DNA of 64,000 nucleotides from Yersinia ruckeri ATCC 29473 (GCF_000754815.1 NZ_KN150747.1:2015908-2079907); one strand, 5' to 3'; shown: positions 46,151-54,186, counted from the first letter of the stretch. The notes: generated from the letters alone by a model not told the origin. Numbers and translations are program-made.

Positions 46151-46891
46151 TTAATTGCGCTTGTAATAACGACTAATTAACCCAAAAAAAAACAACTGGC
46201 TTAGCCAAACCCACCATCCAGCCCACAGGTTATGGCTGATAAAATGCGCGCCACGCATAACTTGGCCAAATCCCATCAGCATTCCCAGTGTTACGCCGCC
46301 TAACCAGCAAAAGGTTGCCAGACGAGGACGCTCTGGATAAAACAGGAAAAATAAAGCCATAACAGAAAAACCGCTAGAGGCATGCCCACCGGGAAAACAG
46401 TGCCCAGGGCCAGCGCCAACCGGAGTCGCATCCAGCAGGGCATAACTGAGCGCTTTCCCACCGTACTGGACTAAATCCCAGGGACAGGAATGGCCGCTGG
46501 TGGATTTTAATATGCCAATGATTAACGGGCCGACACCGACCAGCAGCATCGTTACCACCAAACGCCAATTGCGTCGATATATTCCCCAAAATAGCGAACA
46601 GACGGCTACGCTAATAATGGTCAGTTTCAACAGACGATGATTGAGTAAATCTAACCAGTCATTATGTTCCCAAGGGAAATTTCGCATGACGGGATCGAAC
46701 CAGTAATCACTTATCCAAAAGTCGAGTTGTTCATTCCGTGATAGCCACAGAAACAACAATCCGCTGATGACTAAACCGAAAACCTGCCAAAGGTAAAAGG
46801 ATAAAGGAAGTGAGTAAAGGGCGTTTGTCCTAATTTTGGTTTTCGTTGTGTTTTGATTTAGGCATGGCGCATCGGTTTTACGAACATTCAC
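46151..46891 (-). CDS. PAP2-family membrane phosphatase, distinct from YbjG
   Basis: 246 aa with about six membrane helices. PAP2 motifs appear as KSTSGHSCPWDL (motif I variant), CFPGGHASSG (motif II) and RGAHFISHNLWAG (motif III). The GHSCPWDL and HNLWAG wording marks the branch often found near lipid A modification genes, not the YbjG, PgpB or LpxT types of E. coli. Likely substrates are lipid A or an isoprenoid/lipid phosphate; this is inferred from family. It forms an operon with ybjG, 11 bp apart, and has no equivalent at the E. coli locus. Confidence 0.82.
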   Translation of the reverse strand: MNVRKTDAPCLNQNTTKTKIRTNALYSLPLSFYLWQVFGLVISGLLFLWLSRNEQLDFWISDYWFDPVMRNFPWEHNDWLDLLNHRLLKLTIISVAVCSLFWGIYRRNWRLVVTMLLVGVGPLIIGILKSTSGHSCPWDLVQYGGKALSYALLDATPVGAGPGHCFPGGHASSGFSVMALFFLFYPERPRLATFCWLGGVTLGMLMGFGQVMRGAHFISHNLWAGWWVWLSQLFFFGLISRYYKRN

Positions 46892-47079
46892 GGGCTAATC
46901 CACAATCGAGCTAACAATACAGCCACTGTAATAATCCTAGATTAAGAAAGCCTTAGGCCAGTTACGGTGGTGAATGGATTTATACCGATGCAGGGGATTG
47001 TCCGCCAGCTTAGTGGGGTATCAGAGTCAATAATGTTGGTGAAAAATAGGTTTTTTTTACTTTTTAGGTGAAGAACGCA

Positions 47080-47105
47080 AATTCTAGACAAGAAAAAAAC
47101 CGATA
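47080..47105. repeat. Prophage attachment site, left copy (attL)
   Basis: This 26-bp block matches 54262-54287 at 24 of 26 positions (mismatches at the 6th and 20th bases). It lies 75 bp beyond the 3' end of the integrase gene, the expected attL position in 186/P2-type prophages. The matching right copy is the terminator end of rybB. Confidence 0.85.
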
Positions 47106-47180
47106 CTCTAACAAGTCCATATAAAACAATAATATATAATGTAAACAAAGAGTTGATTGTTTAGTAAGGGTTAGCAAGGA

Positions 47181-48229
47181 CTAGGGAAGATCAACTTGCG
47201 CCGCCACTTTGTCGCCAGTGTTCATGGTAGCCAGCGGATTGAATAATACGGCGGTCTCAAGGTGTTCCGGTGCCAGGTGAGCATAGCGCATGGTCATTTG
47301 AATATCACTGTGACCGAGGATGCGTTGCAGTACCAGAATGTTACCACCGGACATCATAAAGTGTGCGGCGAAAGTATGGCGCAGAACGTGAGTTAATTGG
47401 CCTTTGGGTAACTTAATATCGGTGGAGTTAATCGCCGCCATGAAACGAAAATAGCATTCACTGAAAAGTTGGTCGCCTTTAATTTTTACAAGTTCGTCGT
47501 GCAGTGCTTTGCTGATCGGTACGCTGCGGTTCTTTTTGCCTTTGGTTCTGACAAAGGTAATTTTATGTGGGCTGATTTGCGAACGAGTCAATTTCTCCGC
47601 TTCATTCCATCGTGCGCCGGTGCTTAGGCAAACTTTGACCACCATCGGCAAATCATTACGGCCTAAACTACAGGCGGCTAATAGGGTTTCGATTTGCTCA
47701 TGAGTCAACCAGGCCTTTCCTTTTCAGCAATTGCGTACTTGCGCATATTGTCTAATGGGTTCGGTAGGTTCCATTCTCCTAGTTTTGCCAGCTCATTAAA
47801 CATCGCATTCAAATAACTTTGTTCCTGATTCACCGTCACCGGCTGCGCGCCTTTTTTCCATTTTTCGGAATAGTAGATATCCCCGGACAGGCGTTTAGAA
47901 CGATAGTGGGCAAAATCTTTCGCGTTAAAACTATGAGCGGCGGGATCACCTAGGGCATCAACAATAAGATCCAGCTTTTTATACACCTTATCGCCAGCGG
48001 CCAGCGAACGACCGTGGAGGTTATACCAAAGCTTAGCCAGTTCACCGAGAGTGCGGCGATCGGGTGCTTCCCCTAACCACGGCTTGTTGTTTACCTGTTC
48101 CATAGTGAAGCGTTCAAATGCCAGTGCTTCACCTTTGGTCGCAAACATTTTTCTAACCCGGCGACCTGTGCGGCCTGCCGGGTAGCACTCACATAGCCAT
48201 TGACCTGTTGGTTGCTTGCGTACTGACAT
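47181..48229 (-). pseudogene. int: 186/P2-type phage integrase (tyrosine recombinase), frameshifted
   Basis: Two frames together make a complete integrase of about 349 residues. The first (48229-47705, 174 codons) holds the arm- and core-binding domains and ends RKYAIAEKERPG. The second (47708-47181) holds the catalytic domain with STGARWNEAE (Arg), HVLRHTFAAHF (His-x-x-Arg) and LGHSDIQMTMRYAHL (His, Tyr nucleophile). In the other frame the junction reads AWLTHEQIE, the expected continuation, so one base has been lost at about 47714-47724. The start is preceded by a normal leader. The protein would be inactive. Confidence 0.88.
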
Positions 48230-48330
48230 TGAGAACTCCCTTGAAAGATAAGGGAGTATTTAACTGTATGAATGAACAGTGGTCAATGTGTTTTTTTTAT
48301 AAAATAAACATTTGATAATAAATTTATCTG

Positions 48331-49767
48331 TCAATCTATTGGATCACAGATATTACGACAGGGGTTATTAAGTGTATAGAAATCACAATAATTATCTGAT
48401 AAGGAGAGTATCTTTATAATTACTCTGTTGCACATGACTCTTAGAACTTTATTTTCTCTTATCAGTGAGATGTAATCTGCATTAGGCGTTTTATTGCCAT
48501 GTGCGGCATCATGTCTACGTTTATATGAATTCTTTTCAATCTCTCCTAAATTAATCCCTATAACTTCAAAAAATCTCTTTGTTTGTATGTCTTGTGGCGT
48601 GTTATTTAAATTGCTTATTTTGTTTCTCAAAATAGATAATGCACTTTCATCTATTTCATTTATGTTTTCTATAGCATTATCCAATGATAAACTTATTTCT
48701 TTCCACTTCTCGCTAGTAACTAGTTTAGTTGAAAATGAAGATTTGTGCTTTTTAATATAGGCTTTCTGTGTAAATTCTAAGACAGCACCAAAACAAACTG
48801 CCTGTAAATGGATTGGGGCAATGATTGCATGGAAATAAAGCCATAAGATATGAGGGATTTCATTTTGTTCATATTTAAAAATAAAATTAGAGATGAAGTT
48901 TTCAATTGTTTTTTTGTCGATTAACAAATATATAGCATTACTTTCGGCAAGTGAACAAGGGGGTAGTTTGGGTTCTTTAAAAAAAAGTCCATTCATTGTG
49001 TTTGGTGTAATGGCTTCTTTTGATATTATTTTATGTTCAATATCTAAAATAATATTACCTATATATATTATTTTACTGCCAACCATAAAAGAAAGGGCAT
49101 CTATAAATTTCGAGCGGAATTCATCGCTTGCTTTTCCTTTGTAAAGGATAAATCCAGGGCTAAAAGTATTATCAATATTACAGTCTAATGCTTTCCCAAA
49201 GTAAATATCTATTCCCTCAATTGTTATGTGGCAGCAACTCATCGAACTTCCACAACTAGTAGTATTAGATAAGAAAGTTAATGGTTCTTGAGAGCCTATT
49301 TTATTAATTAGTTCTTCATTGGTAAGTGTTTCTATGCTTTCTGGCCAAGGATAAGAGCCAAGTCCAATATTTAGAACCCACTCTATGAAAAATTCTGGCT
49401 CTAATGATGGATTAACTAATGCTTTAAGTTTATCTACTTTTAGTTGGGTAGTGATTTTACGGCTTCCATCATCAACTTGTTTAGCATTTAAATTTACAAT
49501 CGTCAAACCAGATAAACTAAGCTCTTGACCATCTATATTTTTGAAATTAGCTGTAGTATTATTATATTCAACAGTCCCTAATGGTTTTTTTGTTTGTTGA
49601 TATTGATGTATATCATAGTCACTATATAAACAATTCATGGTGAGTTCATAACTATCATTTCTTTTTATTTCATATGAAATGATGTTTTTATGAATGATAT
49701 CACTACATGTGAGATTTTTAAAATTCTTGCCAAAATCGTCTATATATTCCCATTGGAAGTATTTCAT
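48331..49767 (-). CDS. Prophage cargo protein with HEPN RNase-like C-terminus, candidate ApeA-type abortive infection protein
   Basis: 478 aa, very AT-rich (many Ile, Asn, Lys) against its neighbours. GGAG lies 5 nt before the ATG. The C-terminal helical region ends in RRHDAAHG, an R-x4-H motif (Arg418, His423) typical of HEPN ribonucleases; the N-terminal part is beta-rich with a cysteine cluster (Cys172, Cys178, Cys179), as in large-N-domain ApeA-like proteins. No clear membrane segment. It lies 26 bp after CI on the same strand and before int, so it would be made from the lysogenic transcript. HEPN membership is inferred from one motif and layout; the exact family is unsure. Confidence 0.6.
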   Translation of the reverse strand: MKYFQWEYIDDFGKNFKNLTCSDIIHKNIISYEIKRNDSYELTMNCLYSDYDIHQYQQTKKPLGTVEYNNTTANFKNIDGQELSLSGLTIVNLNAKQVDDGSRKITTQLKVDKLKALVNPSLEPEFFIEWVLNIGLGSYPWPESIETLTNEELINKIGSQEPLTFLSNTTSCGSSMSCCHITIEGIDIYFGKALDCNIDNTFSPGFILYKGKASDEFRSKFIDALSFMVGSKIIYIGNIILDIEHKIISKEAITPNTMNGLFFKEPKLPPCSLAESNAIYLLIDKKTIENFISNFIFKYEQNEIPHILWLYFHAIIAPIHLQAVCFGAVLEFTQKAYIKKHKSSFSTKLVTSEKWKEISLSLDNAIENINEIDESALSILRNKISNLNNTPQDIQTKRFFEVIGINLGEIEKNSYKRRHDAAHGNKTPNADYISLIRENKVLRVMCNRVIIKILSLSDNYCDFYTLNNPCRNICDPID

Positions 49768-49793
49768 TTTTACTCCAAAATAAAAGTAAGATG

Positions 49794-50360
49794 TTATTTA
49801 TTTACTATCTCTAAAGTTATTTTATATAGAAAACTGATATCACTCTCTAGACAATCGAAAGAAATATTTCCACCCTCAACTTTTATTTTCCCTCCGGGAA
49901 TGCGAGCTATTTCACGAGTACTAACTTTACCCTCTATATCAACAACCCACTTGCCATCCTGTACCTCATCGAACTTGCGATCAGCAATATAGGTGACATC
50001 ACCATCAAGGATAACAACTGGGTCTTTCAGTCCATCAGGCAAGAACGCCTTATCGAACATATAGAAATTCGAGTCGTAGAGTTTTCCATCTAATAATTTT
50101 TTGCGTGGAATTTGCACGATATCTGTCTGTTGGGCGCTTTCAAACATCACACCTTCACCCGTTGTTAACCAACGCAGCGATGCACCAGTCTCTAAAGCAC
50201 ACTGAATAACCCAATCAGATGGGAATGAATCACGCATATAACGCGTCGCAAGCGTACTTTTCGACACATTCAATTGATCGCAAAGTGCCTGACGGGTTGT
50301 AAAACCATAGGCTTCAACCATGCGCTCAATAGCGCCGCGGCCACCTTTATTTAAATCCAT
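49794..50360 (-). CDS. cI: 186-type phage repressor CI
   Basis: 188 aa (192 in phage 186). The N-terminal helix-turn-helix domain (about 8-65, FTTRQALCDQLNVSKSTLATR) contains CALETGASLRWLTTGEG, the signature of the Phage_CI_repr family, and the C-terminal oligomerisation domain has GKWVVDIEG...SIRE-like and PGGKIKVEGG segments matching 186 CI. Not the lambda type, so no RecA autocleavage is expected; 186 CI is controlled by the Tum antirepressor, which is not seen here. Intact, divergent from the Cox/Apl-like gene. Confidence 0.9.
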   Translation of the reverse strand: MDLNKGGRGAIERMVEAYGFTTRQALCDQLNVSKSTLATRYMRDSFPSDWVIQCALETGASLRWLTTGEGVMFESAQQTDIVQIPRKKLLDGKLYDSNFYMFDKAFLPDGLKDPVVILDGDVTYIADRKFDEVQDGKWVVDIEGKVSTREIARIPGGKIKVEGGNISFDCLESDISFLYKITLEIVNK

Positions 50361-50362
50361 AA

Positions 50363-50440
50363 GATTTCACCGTGTGAACTTTTTTTATTGATGTTCGTTT
50401 ATTGTGATCTTATAGTTCTCATGATTTCAAAATGTGAACT
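50363..50440. promoter_or_regulatory. CI operators in the lysogeny-lysis switch region
   Basis: Two copies of an 18-bp near-palindrome, GATTTCAnnnTGTGAACT, lie at 50363-50380 and 50423-50440, exactly 60 bp apart. The first includes TTCAC-CGT-GTGAA. They fill the CI-Cox intergenic region, where 186 has its pR and pL promoters. Confidence 0.7.
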
Positions 50441-50488
50441 ACTACTATTCGTCACTAATAAGCACTGATAAAAGAGGGATGTTGCACT

Positions 50489-50710
50489 ATGAGACCTAAC
50501 ATTTCAATCACTCTTCTGACCCCCCATGTCACAGTAGAGAAATATAGTGAATTAACGGGGTTAGATTCAGACACCATCAGAGCAATGTTGGCTGATGGCC
50601 GTTTGATTCGCCATCGTCTGCGTAAAGATATGAAACGTGAAAAAGTCATGATCAACATGGCCGCTTTGACCGTAGATGCACTCTCGAACTGTGATGTTGC
50701 AATCGCCTAG
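50489..50710 (+). CDS. Cox/Apl-like phage excisionase-regulator
   Basis: 73 aa with a small winged-helix/HTH-like core (VTVEKYSELTGLDSDTIRAM) and a basic second half (RHRLRKDMKREK). Position, size and divergence from CI fit Apl of phage 186 or Cox of P2, which bind att and switch DNA to promote excision. AGAGGG lies upstream of the ATG. With int broken its recombination role is moot, though it could still repress pL. Confidence 0.75.
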   Translation: MRPNISITLLTPHVTVEKYSELTGLDSDTIRAMLADGRLIRHRLRKDMKREKVMINMAALTVDALSNCDVAIA

Positions 50711-50743
50711 TTCGATATTGCGTTACCGAGAGGGGTATCGACC

Positions 50744-51253
50744 ATGTTTGATTTCGAAATTTCTAAACACCCGCGTTTTGATTCCTCGTGCCGGGCTTTT
50801 GCCCTTAATAACAATTTAGCCAGCGTTGCAGAGCAAATTGGTATGAGGCCGCAGATGCTACGCAACAAGCTCAACCCCGAACAGCCGCACCAACTGAGTT
50901 GCATAGAGTTGTTGGCGTTAACAGACGTCACCGAAGATCCAACCCTGTTAGATGGTTTGCTGGCTCAACTGCAATGCTTGCCCGCTGTGCCAGTGAATGA
51001 AGCCAATCCCGGCAACTTGCCGCTGCATACCCTAAGCGCTACGGCTGCTATCGGCGTGATTGCTGGTGAAACCGTTACGCCTGGTCCTATGACGCAATCC
51101 CGTAGAAACGCCATTCTTGACCGTGCGAATCAGGCCATTCGTGACCTGTCGCTGATTGTTGTATCGGTTGAAGCGCGTTTCCAATCCACGCCAGCACTGG
51201 CCGCCGCCGTTGACATGATCAGCGCCTGCGGTTTGGTGCCCGGCTTGAACTGA
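50744..51253 (+). CDS. cII: 186-type CII regulator
   Basis: 169 aa, the same size as 186 CII, with which it shares the opening MFDFxxSKHPxxDxxCRAFA and the HTH region (LASVAEQIGMRPQMLRNKLN) and NPEQPHQL. In phage 186 CII activates the pE promoter to establish CI synthesis and lysogeny. Intact, 33 bp after the Cox/Apl-like gene. Confidence 0.9.
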   Translation: MFDFEISKHPRFDSSCRAFALNNNLASVAEQIGMRPQMLRNKLNPEQPHQLSCIELLALTDVTEDPTLLDGLLAQLQCLPAVPVNEANPGNLPLHTLSATAAIGVIAGETVTPGPMTQSRRNAILDRANQAIRDLSLIVVSVEARFQSTPALAAAVDMISACGLVPGLN

Positions 51254-51260
51254 GGAATAG

Positions 51261-51482
51261 ATGAAAATTTTCGCTAGATATCTGAAACAACAATCACCCA
51301 GCCCGCAATTAGGCAGTTATGGCCACGGCTGGATTGAATTACCCAACGGTCAACGCTGGCAGCCATGTACCAGCCGAGTGGTGTTTCTAGGGGCGTTACG
51401 TAAACCCGTATTGAAAAACAAGCGTCGCCCGTGGTGGTTCCGTTTAATGGGATTGAAAAGGGGGCGCTATGTCGGGCAATAA
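51261..51482 (+). CDS. fil: Fil-like early phage protein
   Basis: 73 aa with the family pattern SPQLGSYGHGWIELPNGQRWQP followed by a basic end (KRRPWWFRLMGLKRGR). It follows CII by 7 bp as in 186-type phages, where fil causes host filamentation when expressed. Intact, slightly overlapping the next truncated frame. Confidence 0.78.
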   Translation: MKIFARYLKQQSPSPQLGSYGHGWIELPNGQRWQPCTSRVVFLGALRKPVLKNKRRPWWFRLMGLKRGRYVGQ

Positions 51483-51582
51483 CAATAAATGGTTGGCGAT
51501 CATTCGTCACAAAGTGACCGGTAGCCACAGTAAGGTGCGTTTGATATGGGAGCGTCTACCGGCAGAGCATCGGGGGCTTTGA
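51469..51582 (+). pseudogene. Early phage gene truncated by IS insertion
   Basis: A 37-codon frame overlapping the end of fil begins MSGNNNKWLAIIRHKVTGSH and ends ERLPAEHRG before running into the IS end at 51580, which supplies the stop. Such a WERLPxxHR protein follows fil in 186-type phages. Only the N-terminal third or so remains. Confidence 0.6.
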
Positions 51583-51584
51583 TC

Positions 51585-52463
51585 TTACCCACGAACAATG
51601 GACACATGGCTAGCGAGGTTCTGTTTTTCAAATTGTTCCGGGCTAAGACCACCACAGGCACTGTGGCGACGCCAGCGATTGTAATCGCACTCGATATAAT
51701 TAAACACAGTCGTTCGCATCATTTCCCGACTGGCAAAGTGCTCGCCGTGGATACATTCCACTTTCAGTGAGTGGAAGAAGCTTTCCGCACAGGCATTGTC
51801 GTAACAACAGCCTTTGGCGCTCATACTGCCACGCAGATTATGGCGTTTCAGTAAGGTCTGATAATCCACCGAACAGTACTGGCCGCCTCTGTCTGTATGA
51901 ACAATGACATTTTCCGGGCGTTTACGCCGCCACAACGCCATTTGCAGCGCATCGCAGGCCAGTTGTGCCGTCATCCGCGAAGACATCGACCAGCCGATGA
52001 CGGCCCGCGACCACAGGTCAATCACCACCGCCAGATAAAGCCAACCTTCGTCTGTACGTAAGTAGGTAATGTCACCCGACCATTTCTGATTTGGCCCACA
52101 GGCGGTAAAGTCCTGCTTCAACAGGTTTTCCGACACCGGCAGGCCATGTTCACGGTAACTGACTGGCCTGAACCGGCGTGAGGCCTTTGCGCGCAGCCCC
52201 TGACGCCTCAGGCTGGCTGCAATGGTTTTGACGTTGTACGCCGGAAGCTCATCAGCAAGACGCGGCGCACCATAGCGCTGTTTGGCGTCATTGAATGCCT
52301 GTCGAACGGCATCATCGCAGACAAGACGGAACTGCTGACGCGGGGTTATCTGATGACGACGCAGACGCCAGGCATACCAGCCACTGCGGGCGACACGGAG
52401 CACTCTGCACATGGCTTTGATGCTGAAATCAGCCTGATGTTTTTCGATAAAGACATACTTCAT
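51585..52463 (-). CDS. IS3-family transposase OrfB, DDE integrase domain
   Basis: 292 aa. HTH_21-like N-terminal part followed by the rve integrase core with the DDE triad in [12 protein letters not shown] (Asp), [10 protein letters not shown] (Asp) and NACAESFF (Glu). Its ATG overlaps the orfA stop (ATGA), so it may be produced by coupling or as an OrfAB fusion by programmed -1 frameshifting, as usual in the family. The stop lies inside the left terminal repeat. No disabling mutation seen. Confidence 0.93.
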   Translation of the reverse strand: MKYVFIEKHQADFSIKAMCRVLRVARSGWYAWRLRRHQITPRQQFRLVCDDAVRQAFNDAKQRYGAPRLADELPAYNVKTIAASLRRQGLRAKASRRFRPVSYREHGLPVSENLLKQDFTACGPNQKWSGDITYLRTDEGWLYLAVVIDLWSRAVIGWSMSSRMTAQLACDALQMALWRRKRPENVIVHTDRGGQYCSVDYQTLLKRHNLRGSMSAKGCCYDNACAESFFHSLKVECIHGEHFASREMMRTTVFNYIECDYNRWRRHSACGGLSPEQFEKQNLASHVSIVRG

Positions 52464-52759
52464 TTCAGGCGCTTCGCAAAGTATGTCGCGGCCTTTTGGA
52501 GAATAGCCAACTCTTCCTCCCGTTCTGCCAACTGACGTTTGAGCCGGGCATTTTCGGCAGCCAGTTCGCTTTCACGCTCGGATGATGTCAGTTGCTGTTG
52601 TTGTTTGCTTCGCCAGGTATAAAGTTGCGATTCGTAGAGACCGAGTTCGCGCGCGGCTGCGGCCACGCCAATACGTTGAGCGAGCTTAAGCGCTTCGTCC
52701 CGAAAGGCAGGCGTGTGTTGTTTGCGGGGCTTGTTTTTCGTTGCTGATGGTTTAGTCAT
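52460..52759 (-). CDS. IS3-family transposase OrfA, helix-turn-helix protein
   Basis: 99 aa. HTH_Tnp_1 domain ([20 protein letters not shown], then [12 protein letters not shown]) followed by a leucine-zipper-like coiled coil ([20 protein letters not shown]). Binds the IS ends and pairs with OrfB. It overlaps orfB by 4 bp. Confidence 0.93.
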   Translation of the reverse strand: MTKPSATKNKPRKQHTPAFRDEALKLAQRIGVAAAARELGLYESQLYTWRSKQQQQLTSSERESELAAENARLKRQLAEREEELAILQKAATYFAKRLK

Positions 52760-52826
52760 GAGTCACCTCTGGGTTAAGAGTTTACTCACTTAGTGCCGTG
52801 TCCACTATTGCTGGGTAAGATCATTA

Positions 52827-52994
52827 GACCGTTTCTCTTGGTTTAAGGACAGAGATTTAAATTCACATGCTCCTTCACTAGCCACATATGCACGGATGTA
52901 CAAGGTTTTTGAACCAATCTTTAAAGATTTGGATGGGCGCGATTTAGATGTTGATGAGTTAGCCGCTATATTAAATGCCAAAAGATACTCTTGA
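52827..52994 (+). pseudogene. C-terminal fragment of an unrecognised prophage gene
   Basis: A frame open from the IS edge to TGA at 52992-52994 encodes 55 residues including ATYARMYKVFEPIFKDLDGR and ending ELAAILNAKRYS. It looks like a genuine protein end: charged and helical, with a rho-independent terminator right after it. In P2-type genomes the gene before cos is a variable slot (old/tin/fun in P2), so this may be the stump of a lost accessory or defence gene. Its family is not recognised. Confidence 0.5.
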
Positions 52995-53005
52995 TCCGAG
53001 AGCTT

Positions 53006-53030
53006 AAGCCCGCCGCGCGCGGGCTTTTTT
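53006..53030 (+). terminator. Strong terminator after the truncated prophage gene
   Basis: AAGCCCGC (53006-53013) pairs with GCGGGCTT (53019-53026) over a 5-nt loop, running into six T. It supports the upstream fragment as a real gene end. Confidence 0.88.
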
Positions 53031-53040
53031 ACGCCTATCA

Positions 53041-53400
53041 CAAATCACCGCCAGCCGCCTGATACACCACGCAATACCCATGCCACCACACCGCAATAGT
53101 CTAAATGGATCGCGCTCGCCTCGTCCCGCCAGCGCCGCAGAATCCCCACGAAAGAAACGTAATCCCCACGGAAACGGCACTACACCGCACCCGCCTGCAC
53201 ACTTTGCGTTATAAAGTTTTTTCAGTTTTAAATTCCTACAAAACACCCCACCAGCCCGCGCCGTGGCTGGGGCTTTGCAGCGTTTCGCCAACTGAAAAGA
53301 TTGAAAAGAATTTCAGTGAATTTCAGTTTTTGGATCTCGGATTGGATCGCGGGGAAATATTAGTGCGTTGAATTTAAAGGGGATTGTGTAAATCACGTGG
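53041..53400. other. Probable prophage cos region, no gene
   Basis: GC-rich DNA with C-rich segments, unlike the AT-rich flanks. AATCCCCACG occurs at 53141-53150 and 53161-53170, a 20-bp period; CTCGCCTCGTCCCGCC at about 53115-53130 loosely recalls the GC-rich cos end of P2. Its position after the early region and before the missing Q gene is where cos belongs in P2-type phages. A 95-codon minus-strand frame (53291-53004) is of the kind often over-called at such sites and is not counted as a gene. Confidence 0.4.
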
Positions 53401-53523
53401 AATCTCTAAAAACTTTAACAATCTTATTATTGCTATTTGTTCACATTTATAAATGTATTTTTACAGTTGTAAATGTAAAGGCTATATTGATAGCACAAAT
53501 ACAATTAGTTATAGGTGATTCTT

Positions 53524-54186
53524 ATGCAACCTGTTGATGATAATGTTTTTTTGGGTTTGCAGTATAAAGATTTTATTATGACCGTAGCTGTTATTTTAGG
53601 ACCAATTTTGGCTGTTCAAGTGCAAAAATACCTTGAACAATTTAGAGAAAAGAAGAAACGGCGTCTTGAAATATTCAGAACTCTAATGTCAACAAGAGCA
53701 GAAATTCTGAATCGAAACCATGTACAAGCCTTGAATATGATCGACATCGAATTTTATGGTTGGATGATTCCTATCATTAAAACGAGATATCAGAGTCGTG
53801 CTGAACAAGCAGTTACACATGCTTGGAAGATTTATAACGGTCATTTAAACAAATTCATTGAATACGGTGATGCAATCTCTTGGGGTAATAAAAGACAAGA
53901 GTTGCTAACAGATGTTCTCTATGCGATGGCTACTGCACTAGATTATGATTTCGATAAGGTTCAGCTCCAGAGAGACTGCTATAGACCTATGGCTTATGGT
54001 GATCTTGATAACCTTCAGGCTGGTATTGTTACTAGTTTAGGAGAGGTTCTGAAGGGTGAAAGGCCAATTCCGATGAAAATAGTAGAATGGCCCTCGGCTT
54101 CTGAAAGTACGGCTGAAACTAAATACTCAGACCCCAAGCAAGAAAGCCAGCCGACAGACCAAGAAAATAAGAATACTAGTAGCTAA
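53524..54186 (+). CDS. Membrane-anchored unknown protein (DUF6680-like), prophage cargo beside attR
   Basis: The ATG at 53524 with AGGTGA 5 nt upstream gives 220 aa; an in-frame GTG at 53515 overlaps that ribosome site. One membrane helix near the N-terminus (about residues 14-33, FIMTVAVILGPILAVQVQKY) is followed by a basic stretch (REKKKRR) and a helical cytoplasmic region with LMSTRAEILNRNHVQALNMI and IEFYGW, then a hydrophilic tail rich in Glu, Ser and Lys. I associate the STRA...HVxALNxID pattern with DUF6680; function unknown. AT-rich, isolated, last gene before attR; a superinfection-exclusion or defence role is a guess from position. Confidence 0.6.
   Translation: MQPVDDNVFLGLQYKDFIMTVAVILGPILAVQVQKYLEQFREKKKRRLEIFRTLMSTRAEILNRNHVQALNMIDIEFYGWMIPIIKTRYQSRAEQAVTHAWKIYNGHLNKFIEYGDAISWGNKRQELLTDVLYAMATALDYDFDKVQLQRDCYRPMAYGDLDNLQAGIVTSLGEVLKGERPIPMKIVEWPSASESTAETKYSDPKQESQPTDQENKNTSS

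Larger units (their letters stand above)
51580..52823 (-). mobile_element. IS3-family insertion sequence, complete
   Basis: 1,244 bp bounded by imperfect 26-bp inverted repeats, both starting TGATCTTACCCA and ending GTGGACAC or ATGGACAC. It encodes OrfA and OrfB in the usual overlapping arrangement. The protein type recalls the IS3 subgroup around IS1400, named from Yersinia enterocolitica, but I cannot name the element. The flanking triplets (CTT left, TTA right) do not match, so there is no target duplication and an adjacent deletion is likely. Confidence 0.9.

Noticed and set aside
46942-47148. 68-codon minus-strand frame just left of attL
   Set aside because: No ribosome site, composition biased by T-runs, and it crosses the att core; treated as chance.
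47181-47708. Second int frame as an independent phage integrase gene
   Set aside because: It lacks the arm- and core-binding domains, and the upstream frame supplies them with a one-base offset.
53004-53291. 95-codon minus-strand frame across the cos-like region
   Set aside because: Cys/Arg-rich, overlaps a strong terminator and non-coding repeats; frames of this kind are commonly over-called at P2-type cos regions.
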